Source: JALZMG01 sp963739975
Lineage (GTDB): Bacteria; Actinomycetota; Acidimicrobiia; Acidimicrobiales; Ilumatobacteraceae
Assembly (NCBI GenBank): GCA_963739975.1
Contig: CAVUCK010000012.1
Coordinates: 310,001-374,000, forward strand
DNA: 64,000 nucleotides
Direction of reading: 5' to 3'
Shown here: one piece after another, positions 33,741 to 42,651 of the stretch
Layout of the letters: every line of letters starts with the position of its first letter
Numbering within the stretch: position 1 is the stretch's first letter
Translations under genes and position numbers: made by a program
The notes under the pieces: generated by a model
The model's input: the letters and a program-made list of their open reading frames with translations, nothing else
Database searches by the model: none
What the model was told of the DNA's origin: nothing

Positions 33741-35258
33741 ATGGCCGACGTGACCCTGCCCCAGCTCGGTGAGACCGTCACCGAGGGCACCATCACCCAG
33801 TGGTTCAAGCAGGTCGGCGACACCGTCGCCGCCGACGAGGCGCTGTTCGAGGTGTCGACGGACAAGGTCGACACCGAGGTCCCGTCGCCGGTGGCTGGGA
33901 CGCTGACCGAGATCCGAGTGCCTGAGGGCGAGACGGTGGAGGTGGGCACCGTGATCGCCGTCGTCGGCGACGGTGACGGCGCCGCTGCGGCCGAGGCTGC
34001 GCCAGCCGAGGATGCTCCGGCCCCTGAGGCCGAGCCGGCGGCCGAGACCGAGCCGGCGGCCGAGACCGAGCCGGCGGCCGAGACCGAGCCGGCGGCCGAG
34101 ACGGGGCCGCCGCCAGCCGAGGCGACGGGCGACGGCGAGGGCACACCGTCGGACAGCGGCACGCTCGAGACCCTGGAGCCGACACCGGCCGACGAGGAGG
34201 CCGTCGCTTCCGCCGCCAAGCCAACCACCGAGCCGGCAGCCGCGCCGGCGAAGCAGGAGCCATCGACGGACGGCGCCGGCCCTGCCAAGCTGCTGTCGCC
34301 GGTCGTGCGCCGACTGGTCACCGAGCACGGGCTCGACCCGGCCCAGATCACGGGTTCCGGACCCGGCGGCCGCATCACCCGCGACGACGTGCTCGACCAC
34401 ATCGACGCCACCGGCTCGCAACCGCAACCGGCCGCCGCCGAGGCCCCGCCGGCCGAGGCGCCGCCGGCAGCCAAGCGTGACGCCGCGCCGGCAGCGGCGC
34501 CGGCCCGCACGCCGCCGGCACCGGCCCCCGCCGTCGCGTCCGGCGAGCGCGACCGCACCGTGGCGCTGTCCCGGATCCGCAAGGCCACCGGCGCCCACAT
34601 GCTGATGAGCAAGTCGGTGAGCCCGCACGCCTTCAGCGTCGTGGAGGTCGACTACGCCAACGTCGACCGCACCCGAGGCGCGATCAAGGGCGAGTGGAAG
34701 CGCGGCGAGGGCTTCGGCCTGACGTACCTGCCGTTCATCAGCCGGGCCACGATCGACGCCCTGGCCGAGTTCCCGCACCTCAACGCCAGCGTCGCCGAGA
34801 ACGAGCTCGTCGTGCACGGGTTCGTGGACCTCGGCATCGCCGTCGACCTCGATTACGAGGGGCTGATCGTGCCGGTCATCCGGGAGGCCGACGCCAAGCG
34901 GCTGCGGGCGATCGCCCGGGAGATCCACGACCTGGCCGAGCGGGCTCGCACCAAGAAGCTCAAGCCGGACGAGATCAGCGGCGGCACGTTCACCATCTCC
35001 AACAACGGGTCGGCCGGCTCGGTGCTCACGATGCCCGTGATCAACCAGCCGCAGGTGGCGATCCTTTCGACCGACGCCATCGCCCGCAAGCCGGTCGTGG
35101 TCACCAGCGACGACGGCGGCGAAGCCATCGCCATCCACCCGGTCGGCAACCTGGCCATGGCGTGGGACCACCGCGCCTTCGACGGCGCCTATGCCGCCGG
35201 GTTCCTCAAGCGGATCAAGGAGATCCTGGAGACCAAGGACTGGTCCGAAGAGGTCTGA
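33741..35258 (+). CDS. sucB: 2-oxoacid dehydrogenase E2, dihydrolipoyl acyltransferase
   Basis: 505 residues. One lipoyl domain (1-78) carries Lys42 in FEVSTDKVDTEV. A long Ala/Pro/Glu hinge, including a perfect 18-bp tandem repeat, is followed by the E1/E3-binding domain (LSPVVRRLVTEHG to GPGGRITRDDV, about 183-216). After a second Ala/Pro hinge comes the catalytic core with DHRAFDG (His477). The core resembles actinobacterial E2 proteins that can serve both pyruvate and 2-oxoglutarate complexes, so the symbol is approximate. It lies 18 bases after lpdA, and its stop overlaps the lipB-lipA start (TGATG). Confidence 0.92.
   Translation: MADVTLPQLGETVTEGTITQWFKQVGDTVAADEALFEVSTDKVDTEVPSPVAGTLTEIRVPEGETVEVGTVIAVVGDGDGAAAAEAAPAEDAPAPEAEPAAETEPAAETEPAAETEPAAETGPPPAEATGDGEGTPSDSGTLETLEPTPADEEAVASAAKPTTEPAAAPAKQEPSTDGAGPAKLLSPVVRRLVTEHGLDPAQITGSGPGGRITRDDVLDHIDATGSQPQPAAAEAPPAEAPPAAKRDAAPAAAPARTPPAPAPAVASGERDRTVALSRIRKATGAHMLMSKSVSPHAFSVVEVDYANVDRTRGAIKGEWKRGEGFGLTYLPFISRATIDALAEFPHLNASVAENELVVHGFVDLGIAVDLDYEGLIVPVIREADAKRLRAIAREIHDLAERARTKKLKPDEISGGTFTISNNGSAGSVLTMPVINQPQVAILSTDAIARKPVVVTSDDGGEAIAIHPVGNLAMAWDHRAFDGAYAAGFLKRIKEILETKDWSEEV
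34032..34103 (+). repeat. 18-bp tandem repeat in the E2 hinge, four copies
   Basis: GAGCCGGCGGCCGAGACC is repeated four times head to tail, the last copy differing at the final base. It encodes EPAAET repeats in the flexible interdomain hinge. The in-frame unit length means copy-number change would alter linker length without shifting the frame. Confidence 0.9.
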
Positions 35259-36895
35259 TGCTGCGCGTCCGCTGGCTCGGCACGGTCCCGTATCGGGAGG
35301 CGTTGGCGGTCCAGCAGGCGCTGTTCGATCACGGCCGGGAGCAGCACCTGCTGCTGCTCGAGCATCCGCACGTCTTCACGTACGGCCCGCGCGCCGACCT
35401 GGCGACGAACCTGCGCTGCGACCCGGCCGAGGTCGGCGCCGAATTGGTCGGCATCCGCCGTGGCGGCGATGTCACGTACCACGGTCCTGGCCAGCTGGTC
35501 GGGTATCCGATCGTCAGCGTCGCCAACCGGCTCGGCGCCGCCGAGCACGTCCGCAACGTCGAGCAGCTGGTGATCGACGCGCTGGCCTCGTTCGGCGTGT
35601 CGGCGGGGCGGCTGGACGAGTACCCCGGTGTCTGGGTCGATGCCAGCGGACCGAACCCGCGCAAGATCTGCGCCATCGGCGTGCGGCTGAAGCACGGCCG
35701 CACGATGCACGGCTTCGCCCTCAACGTCACCACCGACCTGACGTACCTGCGCCACCACATCGTCGCCTGCGGGATCGCCGACCGACCGGTCACATCGCTG
35801 GCCGAGGAGGGCGTCGACGTCACCATGCGCGACGTCGTCGACGTCGTCGCCCGGCTGGCCGGGCAGCGGTGGGGGGACGGCCGTGCCGAGCGCCAGGACG
35901 TGGCGTGGCGCCACCGGCCCGACGACCTGTCGCTGTTCTCCCGCGGCGCCGGGCCGGGTGAGCCGGTGCGGCTGGTGTCACGGCTGGCCGCCGCCGGCGT
36001 CACGGACGGTTTGTCGATCGAGCAGCGCAAGCCGGACTGGCTGCGACCGAAGGTCCACCACGGCCCGGAGGTGCTCGAGCTCAAGCGCACGGTTCGCGAC
36101 CTCGGGCTCGTCACGGTCTGCGAGGACGCCGGCTGCCCGAACCTGTCGGAGTGCTGGAGCGACGGCACGGCCACGTTCATGGTGCTGGGGGAGCGGTGCA
36201 CCAGAGCGTGCGGCTTCTGCCTCGTCGACACCCGCCGTCCCGACGCGCCGTCGGCGGACGAGCCGGCGCGCGTCGCCGAGGCCATCACCCGCATGGACCT
36301 CGAGCACGCCGTCCTCACGATGGTCGCCCGCGACGACCTGGCCGACGGCGGCTTCGCCCACGTCGGCGCCTGCGTCGAGGCGATCCGCGCCCGCCGGCCG
36401 GGGACCCGCGTCGAGACGCTCGTGTCCGACGCCCGCGGCAGCGACGAGGCGCTGCAGGCGCTGTTCGCCGTGCGACCGGACGTCTTCAACCACAACGTCG
36501 AGACCGTCGCCCGACTGCAGCGGGCCGTCCGGCCGTCGGCCGGCTACGCCCGCAGCCTGTCCGTGCTGGCCAGGGCGAAGGCCGCCGGGCTGACGGTCAA
36601 GTCCGGGCTGATCGTGGGGATGGGGGAGACCGACGACGAGGTTGTCGGTTGCCTCGCCGACCTCGCTGGGATCGGCGTGGACATCGTGACGATCGGCCAA
36701 TACCTGCGACCGACGTCGCACCACCTGCCGGTCCACCGGTGGGTCGAGCCGGGCCGCTTCGCCGAGTGGGCTCGAGTCGGGCGCGAGTTGGGACTCGGGC
36801 ACGTCGAGGCCAGCCCGCTGACGAGGTCCAGCTACCACGCCCGATCGGCGGCCGAGCAGGTCACGCCGGTCGCCGTCGGTGGCACACTCGCGTGA
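35258..36895 (+). CDS. lipB-lipA: Fused lipoyl(octanoyl) transferase and lipoyl synthase (LipB-LipA)
   Basis: 545 residues in one frame from ATG 35258. Residues 1-225 are LipB: RRGGDVTYHGPGQLVGYPI, PRKICAIGVR with Lys136, and HHIVACGIADRPVTSL with Cys171, the catalytic Lys/Cys pair. Residues 250-545 are LipA: auxiliary-cluster cysteines 288, 293 and 299 (CEDAGCPNLSEC), radical-SAM cysteines 314, 318 and 321 (CTRACGFC), and the terminal RSSYHA serine motif. No stop separates them, and no Met lies between about residues 190 and 308. Transfer of octanoyl to E2 followed by sulphur insertion would be carried by one polypeptide. A GTG near residue 237-241 could still allow separate LipA translation. 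Confidence 0.88.
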   Translation: MLRVRWLGTVPYREALAVQQALFDHGREQHLLLLEHPHVFTYGPRADLATNLRCDPAEVGAELVGIRRGGDVTYHGPGQLVGYPIVSVANRLGAAEHVRNVEQLVIDALASFGVSAGRLDEYPGVWVDASGPNPRKICAIGVRLKHGRTMHGFALNVTTDLTYLRHHIVACGIADRPVTSLAEEGVDVTMRDVVDVVARLAGQRWGDGRAERQDVAWRHRPDDLSLFSRGAGPGEPVRLVSRLAAAGVTDGLSIEQRKPDWLRPKVHHGPEVLELKRTVRDLGLVTVCEDAGCPNLSECWSDGTATFMVLGERCTRACGFCLVDTRRPDAPSADEPARVAEAITRMDLEHAVLTMVARDDLADGGFAHVGACVEAIRARRPGTRVETLVSDARGSDEALQALFAVRPDVFNHNVETVARLQRAVRPSAGYARSLSVLARAKAAGLTVKSGLIVGMGETDDEVVGCLADLAGIGVDIVTIGQYLRPTSHHLPVHRWVEPGRFAEWARVGRELGLGHVEASPLTRSSYHARSAAEQVTPVAVGGTLA

Positions 36896-37980
36896 TGTTC
36901 GGCGAGCGAATGGATCGCGTCCGCGCGGCGATGGGCGAGCAGGGGGTCGACGTCCTGCTGCTGTCGGTCGGCCACGACCTGCCGTACCTGACGGGGTACC
37001 TGGCGATGCCGCTGGAGCGGCTGACGATGCTCGTCGTGCCTCGCGATGCCGACGCCACGATGGTGATCCCCCGGCTGGAAGCGCCACGGGTGGTCGAGCA
37101 GCCCGACGTGTTCGGGTTGCGGCCGTGGGGAGAGACCGAGGACCCGACGGCGATCGTGGCCGAGCTGGTCGGGGACGCGGCGACCGTGGCGATCGGTGAC
37201 CAGATGTGGGCCCGGTTCCTCGTCGAGCTGCTGCCCTGGCTGCCGGCGGCCACGTTCCGCCGCGCCGTCGACGTGGTCGGCCCGCTGCGGATGGTCAAGG
37301 ACGCTGCCGAGATCGACGCGCTGCGGGCAGCCGGCGCCGCTGCCGACCGGGTGGCCCGGCAGTTGCACAGCGGCGAGATCGAGCTCGTCGGGCGCAGCGA
37401 GGCGGAGGTGTCCGCCGACCTGTCGGCCCGGTTGCTCGCCGAGGGCCACGACAAGGTCAACTTCGCCATCGTCGCCGCCGGCGCCAACGCCGCCAGCCCG
37501 CACCACCACGCCGGGGATCGGGTGATCGTCGAGGACGAGATCGTGCTGTGCGACTTCGGCGGCACGATGGCCGGCTACTGCAGCGACACGACGCGCTGCG
37601 TGTTCACGGGCACGCCGCCGGCCGAGGTGGCGGACGCATACGAGGTGCTGCACGCCGCTCAGCAGGCGGCCGTCGCCGCGGCAACGGTCGGCACCCCGTG
37701 CCAGGACGTCGACCGAACGGCCCGGCAGATCATCGCCGACGCCGGGTACGGCGACCAGTTCATCCACCGCACCGGGCACGGCATCGGCCTCGAGGAGCAC
37801 GAGGACCCCTACGTCGTGGAGGGCAACGACCGCCCGTTGCAGGCGGGGCACGCCTTCTCGGTCGAGCCCGGCATCTACGTGGCCGGGAAGTGGGGGATGC
37901 GCCTGGAGGACATCGTCGTCGCCACGCCCGACGGCCCCGAGCCGCTCAACACCACCGACCACACCCTCGTCCAGCTCTGA
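36895..37980 (+). CDS. Xaa-Pro aminopeptidase / M24 family metallopeptidase
   Basis: 361 residues from ATG 36895, overlapping the lipBA stop as TGATG. The dimetal ligands of the pita-bread fold are all present: Asp220, Asp231 (CDFGGTMAGYCSDTTR), His295 (HRTGHGIGLEEHE), Glu324 (SVEPGIYV) and Glu338 (MRLEDIVV). The 130-residue N-terminal domain is creatinase-like. It probably removes N-terminal residues ahead of proline. Its place at the end of the lipoate operon looks like transcriptional convenience; no functional link is evident. Confidence 0.92.
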   Translation: MFGERMDRVRAAMGEQGVDVLLLSVGHDLPYLTGYLAMPLERLTMLVVPRDADATMVIPRLEAPRVVEQPDVFGLRPWGETEDPTAIVAELVGDAATVAIGDQMWARFLVELLPWLPAATFRRAVDVVGPLRMVKDAAEIDALRAAGAAADRVARQLHSGEIELVGRSEAEVSADLSARLLAEGHDKVNFAIVAAGANAASPHHHAGDRVIVEDEIVLCDFGGTMAGYCSDTTRCVFTGTPPAEVADAYEVLHAAQQAAVAAATVGTPCQDVDRTARQIIADAGYGDQFIHRTGHGIGLEEHEDPYVVEGNDRPLQAGHAFSVEPGIYVAGKWGMRLEDIVVATPDGPEPLNTTDHTLVQL

Positions 37981-38007
37981 CTCCATCGGAGGGTTTCAGC
38001 GCGCCGC

Positions 38008-38070
38008 GAGGGTTTCCGCATCCCGCCCGGGTCGGAAACACTCGGACGTGCAGCGAAACACTCGGATGGG
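38008..38070 (-). repeat. Palindromic repeat R2, copy 3
   Basis: On the reverse strand it begins CCCATCCGAGTGTTT, a nine-base spacer, then a hairpin with 11-base arms: GAGTGTTTCCG and CGGAAACCCTC, one mismatch. It has the direct, direct, inverted order of the other R2 copies. It lies between the convergent ends of the peptidase and the lipoprotein gene. A further degenerate GGAGGGTTT unit is just upstream at 37988. Confidence 0.75.
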
Positions 38071-38072
38071 AC

Positions 38073-38720
38073 TTAGGTGGGGCGGGTGAAGGACTCGGGG
38101 TCGGGGGTGGCGGACCATGACGTGAGCTCGATGAGGACGTCGGCGGCGTCGATCCGGGCCAGGGCACCCGAGTCGAGGGCGCAGTACGTCGACTCGCCGC
38201 CGGCGAGCGGGATCACCACGCACGTCGCCGACTGACCGGCGATCGTCTCGGTGCTCGCCACGGTTGGCCCGGAGCGCACCGCGGCGTCACGACGGAGGCG
38301 GGCCGCGGCGCTGATGGCGTAGAAGTCGGGCGTCAGCTGCGTGTCGCTGATCCGCGCCGCCTCGATCGTGTCCGAGCACGAGCCGGCATCGAGATCGCAG
38401 GTGGCCGTCGTCGCCCCGTCGGTCAGGAAGCGGATCGCTCCGACGGTGACCGAGCGCCGCGCCGCACCGTCCTGGGCCACCGTGGCCTCGGTGCGCAGAT
38501 CGCCGAACCGGGTCAGCACGTCGTACTCGGCACCGAACGTCGACGCCGACGCCGCGTCCAGGCGCGACAGCACGGCGTCGATCGCTGCGTCGCCTGTCGC
38601 CACCGGGGCCTCGGCCAGCGTCGGGCGCTCGCCCGTGATGCACCCGGCGCCCAACGCAACGCCCGCGGCGGCCACGGCGAGCGTGGCCAGCAACCGCCGA
38701 GATGGGGGAGCAATGGCCAT
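38073..38720 (-). CDS. Predicted lipoprotein, unknown function
   Basis: 215 residues. The signal peptide (RRLLATLAVAAAGVALGAGC) ends in a clear lipobox, LGAGC, with Cys27. The mature domain has a Cys pair in TATCDLDAGSCSDTIE and later Cys in SATCVVIPLAGGESTYCAL, suggesting disulphides outside the membrane. It begins with a helical DAAIDAVLSRLDAAS segment. I cannot place it in a family; it somewhat resembles LppX/LprG-sized lipid-binding lipoproteins in length only. The next gene upstream on the same strand is 27 bases away, so they may share a transcript. Confidence 0.75.
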   Translation of the reverse strand: MAIAPPSRRLLATLAVAAAGVALGAGCITGERPTLAEAPVATGDAAIDAVLSRLDAASASTFGAEYDVLTRFGDLRTEATVAQDGAARRSVTVGAIRFLTDGATTATCDLDAGSCSDTIEAARISDTQLTPDFYAISAAARLRRDAAVRSGPTVASTETIAGQSATCVVIPLAGGESTYCALDSGALARIDAADVLIELTSWSATPDPESFTRPT

Positions 38721-38747
38721 GGAGCCGCTCAGGGTACGGGCGACGGG

Positions 38748-39920
38748 TCACTCCGCGCGGCCGTGGCGGATCTCGTCCCTGGCGATGGCGAAGTGCGTCG
38801 TCTCGAAGGCGATCAGGAGCGCGTAGATGGCGGCGACGACCGTCGCCGTGACCAGTGCCGAGACGTGCGGCGTGAGCGGGAGCACCGCCAGCAGCAGCGC
38901 CGCGGCGACGAGCCGCGGGCGGTTGAGCGAGCCGATGTTGCGCAGCCGGAACGCCAGATGGGCGAGCAGGTAGAGGGCGGCGCCGCCGACCAGCGCCGTC
39001 GCCGTGACGAGCTTGAGCGGCTCACCCACGTCGCTCAGCGTCTTCTTCAGCCCGAGCGCCACCAACACGACCCCTGCGACCATCAGGAAATGCAGGTACG
39101 AGTACGAATCGCGGGCCATGGCGTTCTGCTCGCGGCCCGGGCCGAGCCCGGCCAGCCGCCTGACGGCAACGATCGACACGACGTCGAAGTAGGCCCACCA
39201 CTGCGCCGCGGCGATGGCGACGCCGACGACGGCGGCGATGATCACGCCGGCGTCCACCCCGGTCTCGGCCCCGACACCGATGGCGACGATCGACTCGCCG
39301 AGGGCGATGATGATGATCAGCCCGTGCCGCTCGGCGAAGTGCTCGGGGTGCAGCTGCCACCCCTCGACCCCGAAGAGGTAGGGCTCGCCGAGGTCGAGGA
39401 CGATCGCCACCGCCCACAGCAGGCCCTGGGCCCAGCCGTCGAAGAAGGACGCCACGACGAGCAGGCCGACGCCGAGCGAGGTTCCGATGCCGAGCCCGAT
39501 GACGGAGCGTCGCAGCTCGGGTTCGTCCCGGCTGGCGATCACGAACAGCCCGATCTGCGAGAAGCGGACGACGCCGTAGGCGATGGCGAAGGTCAAGCCG
39601 AGGTCGCCGAACGCGTCGGGCACGCACAGCGCGGCCACGAGGAGGGCGGCCATGGCGGCGAAGATCACCAGCCGCACCGCGCCCTCCTCGGGATCGAGCA
39701 CGCTGGTCAGCCAGGCGTAGCCAACCCACGACCACCAGAGCACGGTCAGCACGGCGAGGCCCTTCAGCACGCCGCTCCACGTCGGGTCGTCGGCCATCAG
39801 CGCCGTGCACTGCGTGATGGCGAGGACGAACACCAGGTCGAAGAACAGCTCGAGCGGGGTCACCCGCTCGCCCTCGCGACGCATCGCCCGCATCCGACGG
39901 GGCCGGCCGGTCGTGGTCAT
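38748..39920 (-). CDS. Low temperature requirement protein A family (LtrA)
   Basis: 390 residues with about ten to twelve membrane helices. The opening RVTPLELFFDLVFVLAITQ is the LtrA signature. WWSWVGYAWLTSVLDPEEG, LHPEHFAERHGLIIIIALGESIVAIG and RDSYSYLHFLMVAGVVLVALG follow in order. The family is widespread in actinobacteria; its biochemical role is not known. The start ATG 39920 is 56 bases from the divergent membrane-protein gene at 39977. Confidence 0.9.
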   Translation of the reverse strand: MTTTGRPRRMRAMRREGERVTPLELFFDLVFVLAITQCTALMADDPTWSGVLKGLAVLTVLWWSWVGYAWLTSVLDPEEGAVRLVIFAAMAALLVAALCVPDAFGDLGLTFAIAYGVVRFSQIGLFVIASRDEPELRRSVIGLGIGTSLGVGLLVVASFFDGWAQGLLWAVAIVLDLGEPYLFGVEGWQLHPEHFAERHGLIIIIALGESIVAIGVGAETGVDAGVIIAAVVGVAIAAAQWWAYFDVVSIVAVRRLAGLGPGREQNAMARDSYSYLHFLMVAGVVLVALGLKKTLSDVGEPLKLVTATALVGGAALYLLAHLAFRLRNIGSLNRPRLVAAALLLAVLPLTPHVSALVTATVVAAIYALLIAFETTHFAIARDEIRHGRAE

Positions 39921-39976
39921 CGGTCCCCGATCATCGCCGCGTCACGGCTCCGGCGCCACCGGTACCCTGCGCGGAG

Positions 39977-40837
39977 ATGATCCGCCTGGACGCGGCCACG
40001 GTGCTGCTGCAGTGGGCCGTCGGCGGGATGGCCTTCTGCTGGTTCACCACCAGGCGGCGGATGGTCGGGCTCGGCTACGGCTGGCTGCTGCGCGGCATCT
40101 ACCTGGTGATGGCCGTCGGGGCCATCGTGGCCGGCATGGCGTTCGACGTCGTCGCACTGCGCGAGGCGAGCGCCCTCGGTGTGGCCGCCGGCTGCCTCGT
40201 GGCCCTGACCGTGTCGATCGTCCGGCGCAGAGCCGGCGTCCTGGGCCAGCGGGTCGAGCACGATCGCCGGTCGGCTCGCGTCGCGGCGATGACGGGCATC
40301 GACCGTGGAGGCGATCCCGAGGCCGAACGGCCGACCGGACCGGAGTTCCCACCGGTGCTCGACCTCGTGCCGGTCGCCATCGGCATCGTCGGCCTGGTCG
40401 CCGCCGGCATCGACGCCGGTGGCAACACCGGTGTCGCGGTGCTGCGCACGCTGGCCGGTGCCGCGTTCCTCGGCGCCGTGACGGACGCCATGCTGCTCGG
40501 GCACTGGTACCTCGTCCAGCCCGGCTTGCCGCGTGGGCTGTTGCACGAGTCGGTTGATGCGGTCGGCTGGGTGTGGCCCGTCGAGGTCGGCGCGCTGCTG
40601 CTGCCGACCGGCATGATCAGCGTGTGGACCGGTGCCGTCGACGACGGCTGGGGCGGTGTGCTCGGGTGGTTCTGGGCGGCCTGCGCGGTGACCACGATCG
40701 TGCTCGTCATGGTCACCAAAGCGGCGCTGCGCGAGCGCGAGTACTCGGCCGTGATGGCCGCCACCGGCCTGCTCTACCTGGCCATCCTCACGGCCTTCGG
40801 CACCGATCTGGTGGCCAGAGCCGTGCTCAGTGGGTAA
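39977..40837 (+). CDS. Polytopic membrane protein, unknown function
   Basis: 286 residues with about eight hydrophobic segments. There is a cytoplasmic loop of about 45 residues between helices 3 and 4, rich in Arg, Asp and Pro (RRSARVAAMTGIDRGGDPEAE). Distinctive segments are TDAMLLGHWYLVQPGLPRG and ATGLLYLAILTAFGTDL at the end. The first resembles a His/Trp-containing membrane motif, but I do not recognise the family. It ends 11 bases before ku and runs in the same direction, so it could be the first gene of the NHEJ operon. Confidence 0.7.
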   Translation: MIRLDAATVLLQWAVGGMAFCWFTTRRRMVGLGYGWLLRGIYLVMAVGAIVAGMAFDVVALREASALGVAAGCLVALTVSIVRRRAGVLGQRVEHDRRSARVAAMTGIDRGGDPEAERPTGPEFPPVLDLVPVAIGIVGLVAAGIDAGGNTGVAVLRTLAGAAFLGAVTDAMLLGHWYLVQPGLPRGLLHESVDAVGWVWPVEVGALLLPTGMISVWTGAVDDGWGGVLGWFWAACAVTTIVLVMVTKAALREREYSAVMAATGLLYLAILTAFGTDLVARAVLSG

Positions 40838-40847
40838 AGATGGTCCA

Positions 40848-41684
40848 ATGCCCCGTCCGGTGTGGAGTGGCACGATCAGCTTCGGGCTGGTCGCCATCCC
40901 GATCAAGCTGTTCAACGCCGTCAAGCGCAAGAGCGTGTCGTTCAACCAGCTCGACGAGCGCACCATGAGCCGCATCCGGTATCGCAAGGTGTCGGACGAG
41001 TCGGGTGACGAGGTGCCCGACGAGAACATCGTCAAGGGCTACGAGGTGTCCAAGGGCCGCTACGTCGTGGTCGATCCGGACGAGCTGGAGCCGTTCATGC
41101 CGGCGGCGACGCGGACCATCGACCTCGAGGAGTTCGTCGACCTGTCCGAGATCGATCCGGTCTACTTCGACTCGTCCTACTACGTGGCGCCCGACGCCAA
41201 CCCGAAGCCGTACGCGCTGCTGGCCCGGGCCATGGAGGAGTCCGGCAAGGTGGCGATCGGCCGGATGGTGATGCGCAACAAGCAGTACACCGCGGCGATC
41301 CGGGCCCAGGAGGGTCGGCTCGTCATGTCGACCCTGGCCTACGCCGACGAGATCGTCCCCGCCGATTCGATCGATGAGCTCGTCGACCTCGACGAGGTCG
41401 ACGTGTCCAAGCGCGAGGTGCAGATGGCCGAGGCGCTGGTGGAGTCCCTGGCCGGGGCGTTCGAACCGGACAAGTTCCACGACGACTATCGGGAGCAAGT
41501 CCTCGACCTGATCGAGAAGAAGGCCGCCGGCGAGGAGTTCGAGGTGCCCGAGCCGGCGACGGAGAAGCCGAAGATCGTCGACCTGATGGCCGCGCTCGAA
41601 GCCAGCGTCGAGGCGGCCAAGACGTCGCGCACGCGCCACCCGTCGGCGAAGAAGTCGGCGGCCAAGGCGAAGAAGTCGGCCTAG
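40848..41684 (+). CDS. ku: Non-homologous end-joining protein Ku
   Basis: 278 residues from ATG 40848. The start MPRPVWSGTISFGLVAIPIKLFNAVK is the bacterial Ku signature; the core includes KGYEVSKGRYVVVDPDELE, IDPVYFDSSYYVAPD and VMRNKQYTAAIRAQEG. The tail is Lys/Ala-rich (SAKKSAAKAKKSA), as in Ku proteins with a DNA-binding extension. It forms a homodimeric ring on double-strand break ends. A polymerase-domain gene follows at 22 bases, and the pair should act together in end joining. No ATP-dependent ligase lies in the window. Confidence 0.96.
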   Translation: MPRPVWSGTISFGLVAIPIKLFNAVKRKSVSFNQLDERTMSRIRYRKVSDESGDEVPDENIVKGYEVSKGRYVVVDPDELEPFMPAATRTIDLEEFVDLSEIDPVYFDSSYYVAPDANPKPYALLARAMEESGKVAIGRMVMRNKQYTAAIRAQEGRLVMSTLAYADEIVPADSIDELVDLDEVDVSKREVQMAEALVESLAGAFEPDKFHDDYREQVLDLIEKKAAGEEFEVPEPATEKPKIVDLMAALEASVEAAKTSRTRHPSAKKSAAKAKKSA

Positions 41685-41706
41685 CCGACGCCGACGTCTC
41701 CCGGCG

Positions 41707-42609
41707 ATGGCCAAGCGCAACGAGGTCGTCGCCGAGGTCGACGGCCGGCACGTCTCGCTGTCCAACTTGGACAAGGTGCTCTACCCGTCGGGGTTCACCA
41801 AGGGTGAGGTGATCGACTACATGGCCCGTGTGGCGGAGACGGCGATCCCGCACCTGCGGGGGCGGGCGCTGACGCTGCGTCGGTTCCCGGACGGCACGGA
41901 CAAGCAGGGTTTCTTCGAGAAGCGCTGCCCCGCTCACCGCCCCGAGTGGGTGTCCGTCGCGCTCGGCCCCGGTGACCGCCGCGGCGGGATCGAGTACTGC
42001 TGCATCGAGGAGCCGGCGGCGATGGTGTGGGCGGCCAACATGGCCGCCGTCGAGCTGCACGCGCCGATGGCGCTGGCCGCCGACCTGGAGAACCCGCGCG
42101 CCGTGGTGTTCGACTTCGATCCCGGGCCGGACACCGACATCGCCGACTGCTGCGAGATCGCACTGCGCGTTCGCGACGTCCTGGCCGCCGTCGAGTTGGA
42201 GGGGTGGTGCAAGACGTCAGGGTCGAAGGGGCTGCAGCTGTACGTCCCCCTCAACGTCGCCGGTGTCACCCACAAGCAGGCGGCCCAGTTCGCACTGGCC
42301 GCCGGGCAACTGCTGGAGAAGCAGCTGCCGAAGCGGGTGACCACGACGATGGCCAAGGCGCAGCGGCCGGGGAGGATCTTCATCGACTGGAGCCAGAACG
42401 CCCACCACAAGACGACCATCGCCCCGTATTCGCTGCGCGCCCGACCCGAGCCGACGGTCTCCACCCCGGTGACGTGGGAGGAGGTCGAGGCCGGCGCCGA
42501 TCGGGACGTGGAGCTGCGCTTCGAGGCCGCTGACGTCCTGGCCCGCATCGCCGAGCAGGGCGACGTCTTCGCATCGGTGCTCGCCGTCGAGCAGCGCCTG
42601 CCCGGCTGA
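41707..42609 (+). CDS. ligD: NHEJ primase-polymerase (LigD polymerase domain, stand-alone)
   Basis: 300 residues, the size of a LigD polymerase domain without ligase or phosphoesterase parts. The metal-binding Asp136 and Asp138 (VVFDFDPG), a third Asp227 (FIDWSQN), the nucleotide-binding TSGSKGLQLYVPL (170-182) and the N-terminal LDKVLYPSGFTKGEV are conserved. The family adds ribo- or deoxynucleotides at break ends and recruits Ku. It is 22 bases after ku. The stand-alone organisation is common in actinobacteria; the ligase must be encoded elsewhere. Confidence 0.93.
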   Translation: MAKRNEVVAEVDGRHVSLSNLDKVLYPSGFTKGEVIDYMARVAETAIPHLRGRALTLRRFPDGTDKQGFFEKRCPAHRPEWVSVALGPGDRRGGIEYCCIEEPAAMVWAANMAAVELHAPMALAADLENPRAVVFDFDPGPDTDIADCCEIALRVRDVLAAVELEGWCKTSGSKGLQLYVPLNVAGVTHKQAAQFALAAGQLLEKQLPKRVTTTMAKAQRPGRIFIDWSQNAHHKTTIAPYSLRARPEPTVSTPVTWEEVEAGADRDVELRFEAADVLARIAEQGDVFASVLAVEQRLPG

Positions 42610-42651
42610 GGGTGCCTCGCGATGCGGGCGCCGGCCCGCCATCATGTGGCC

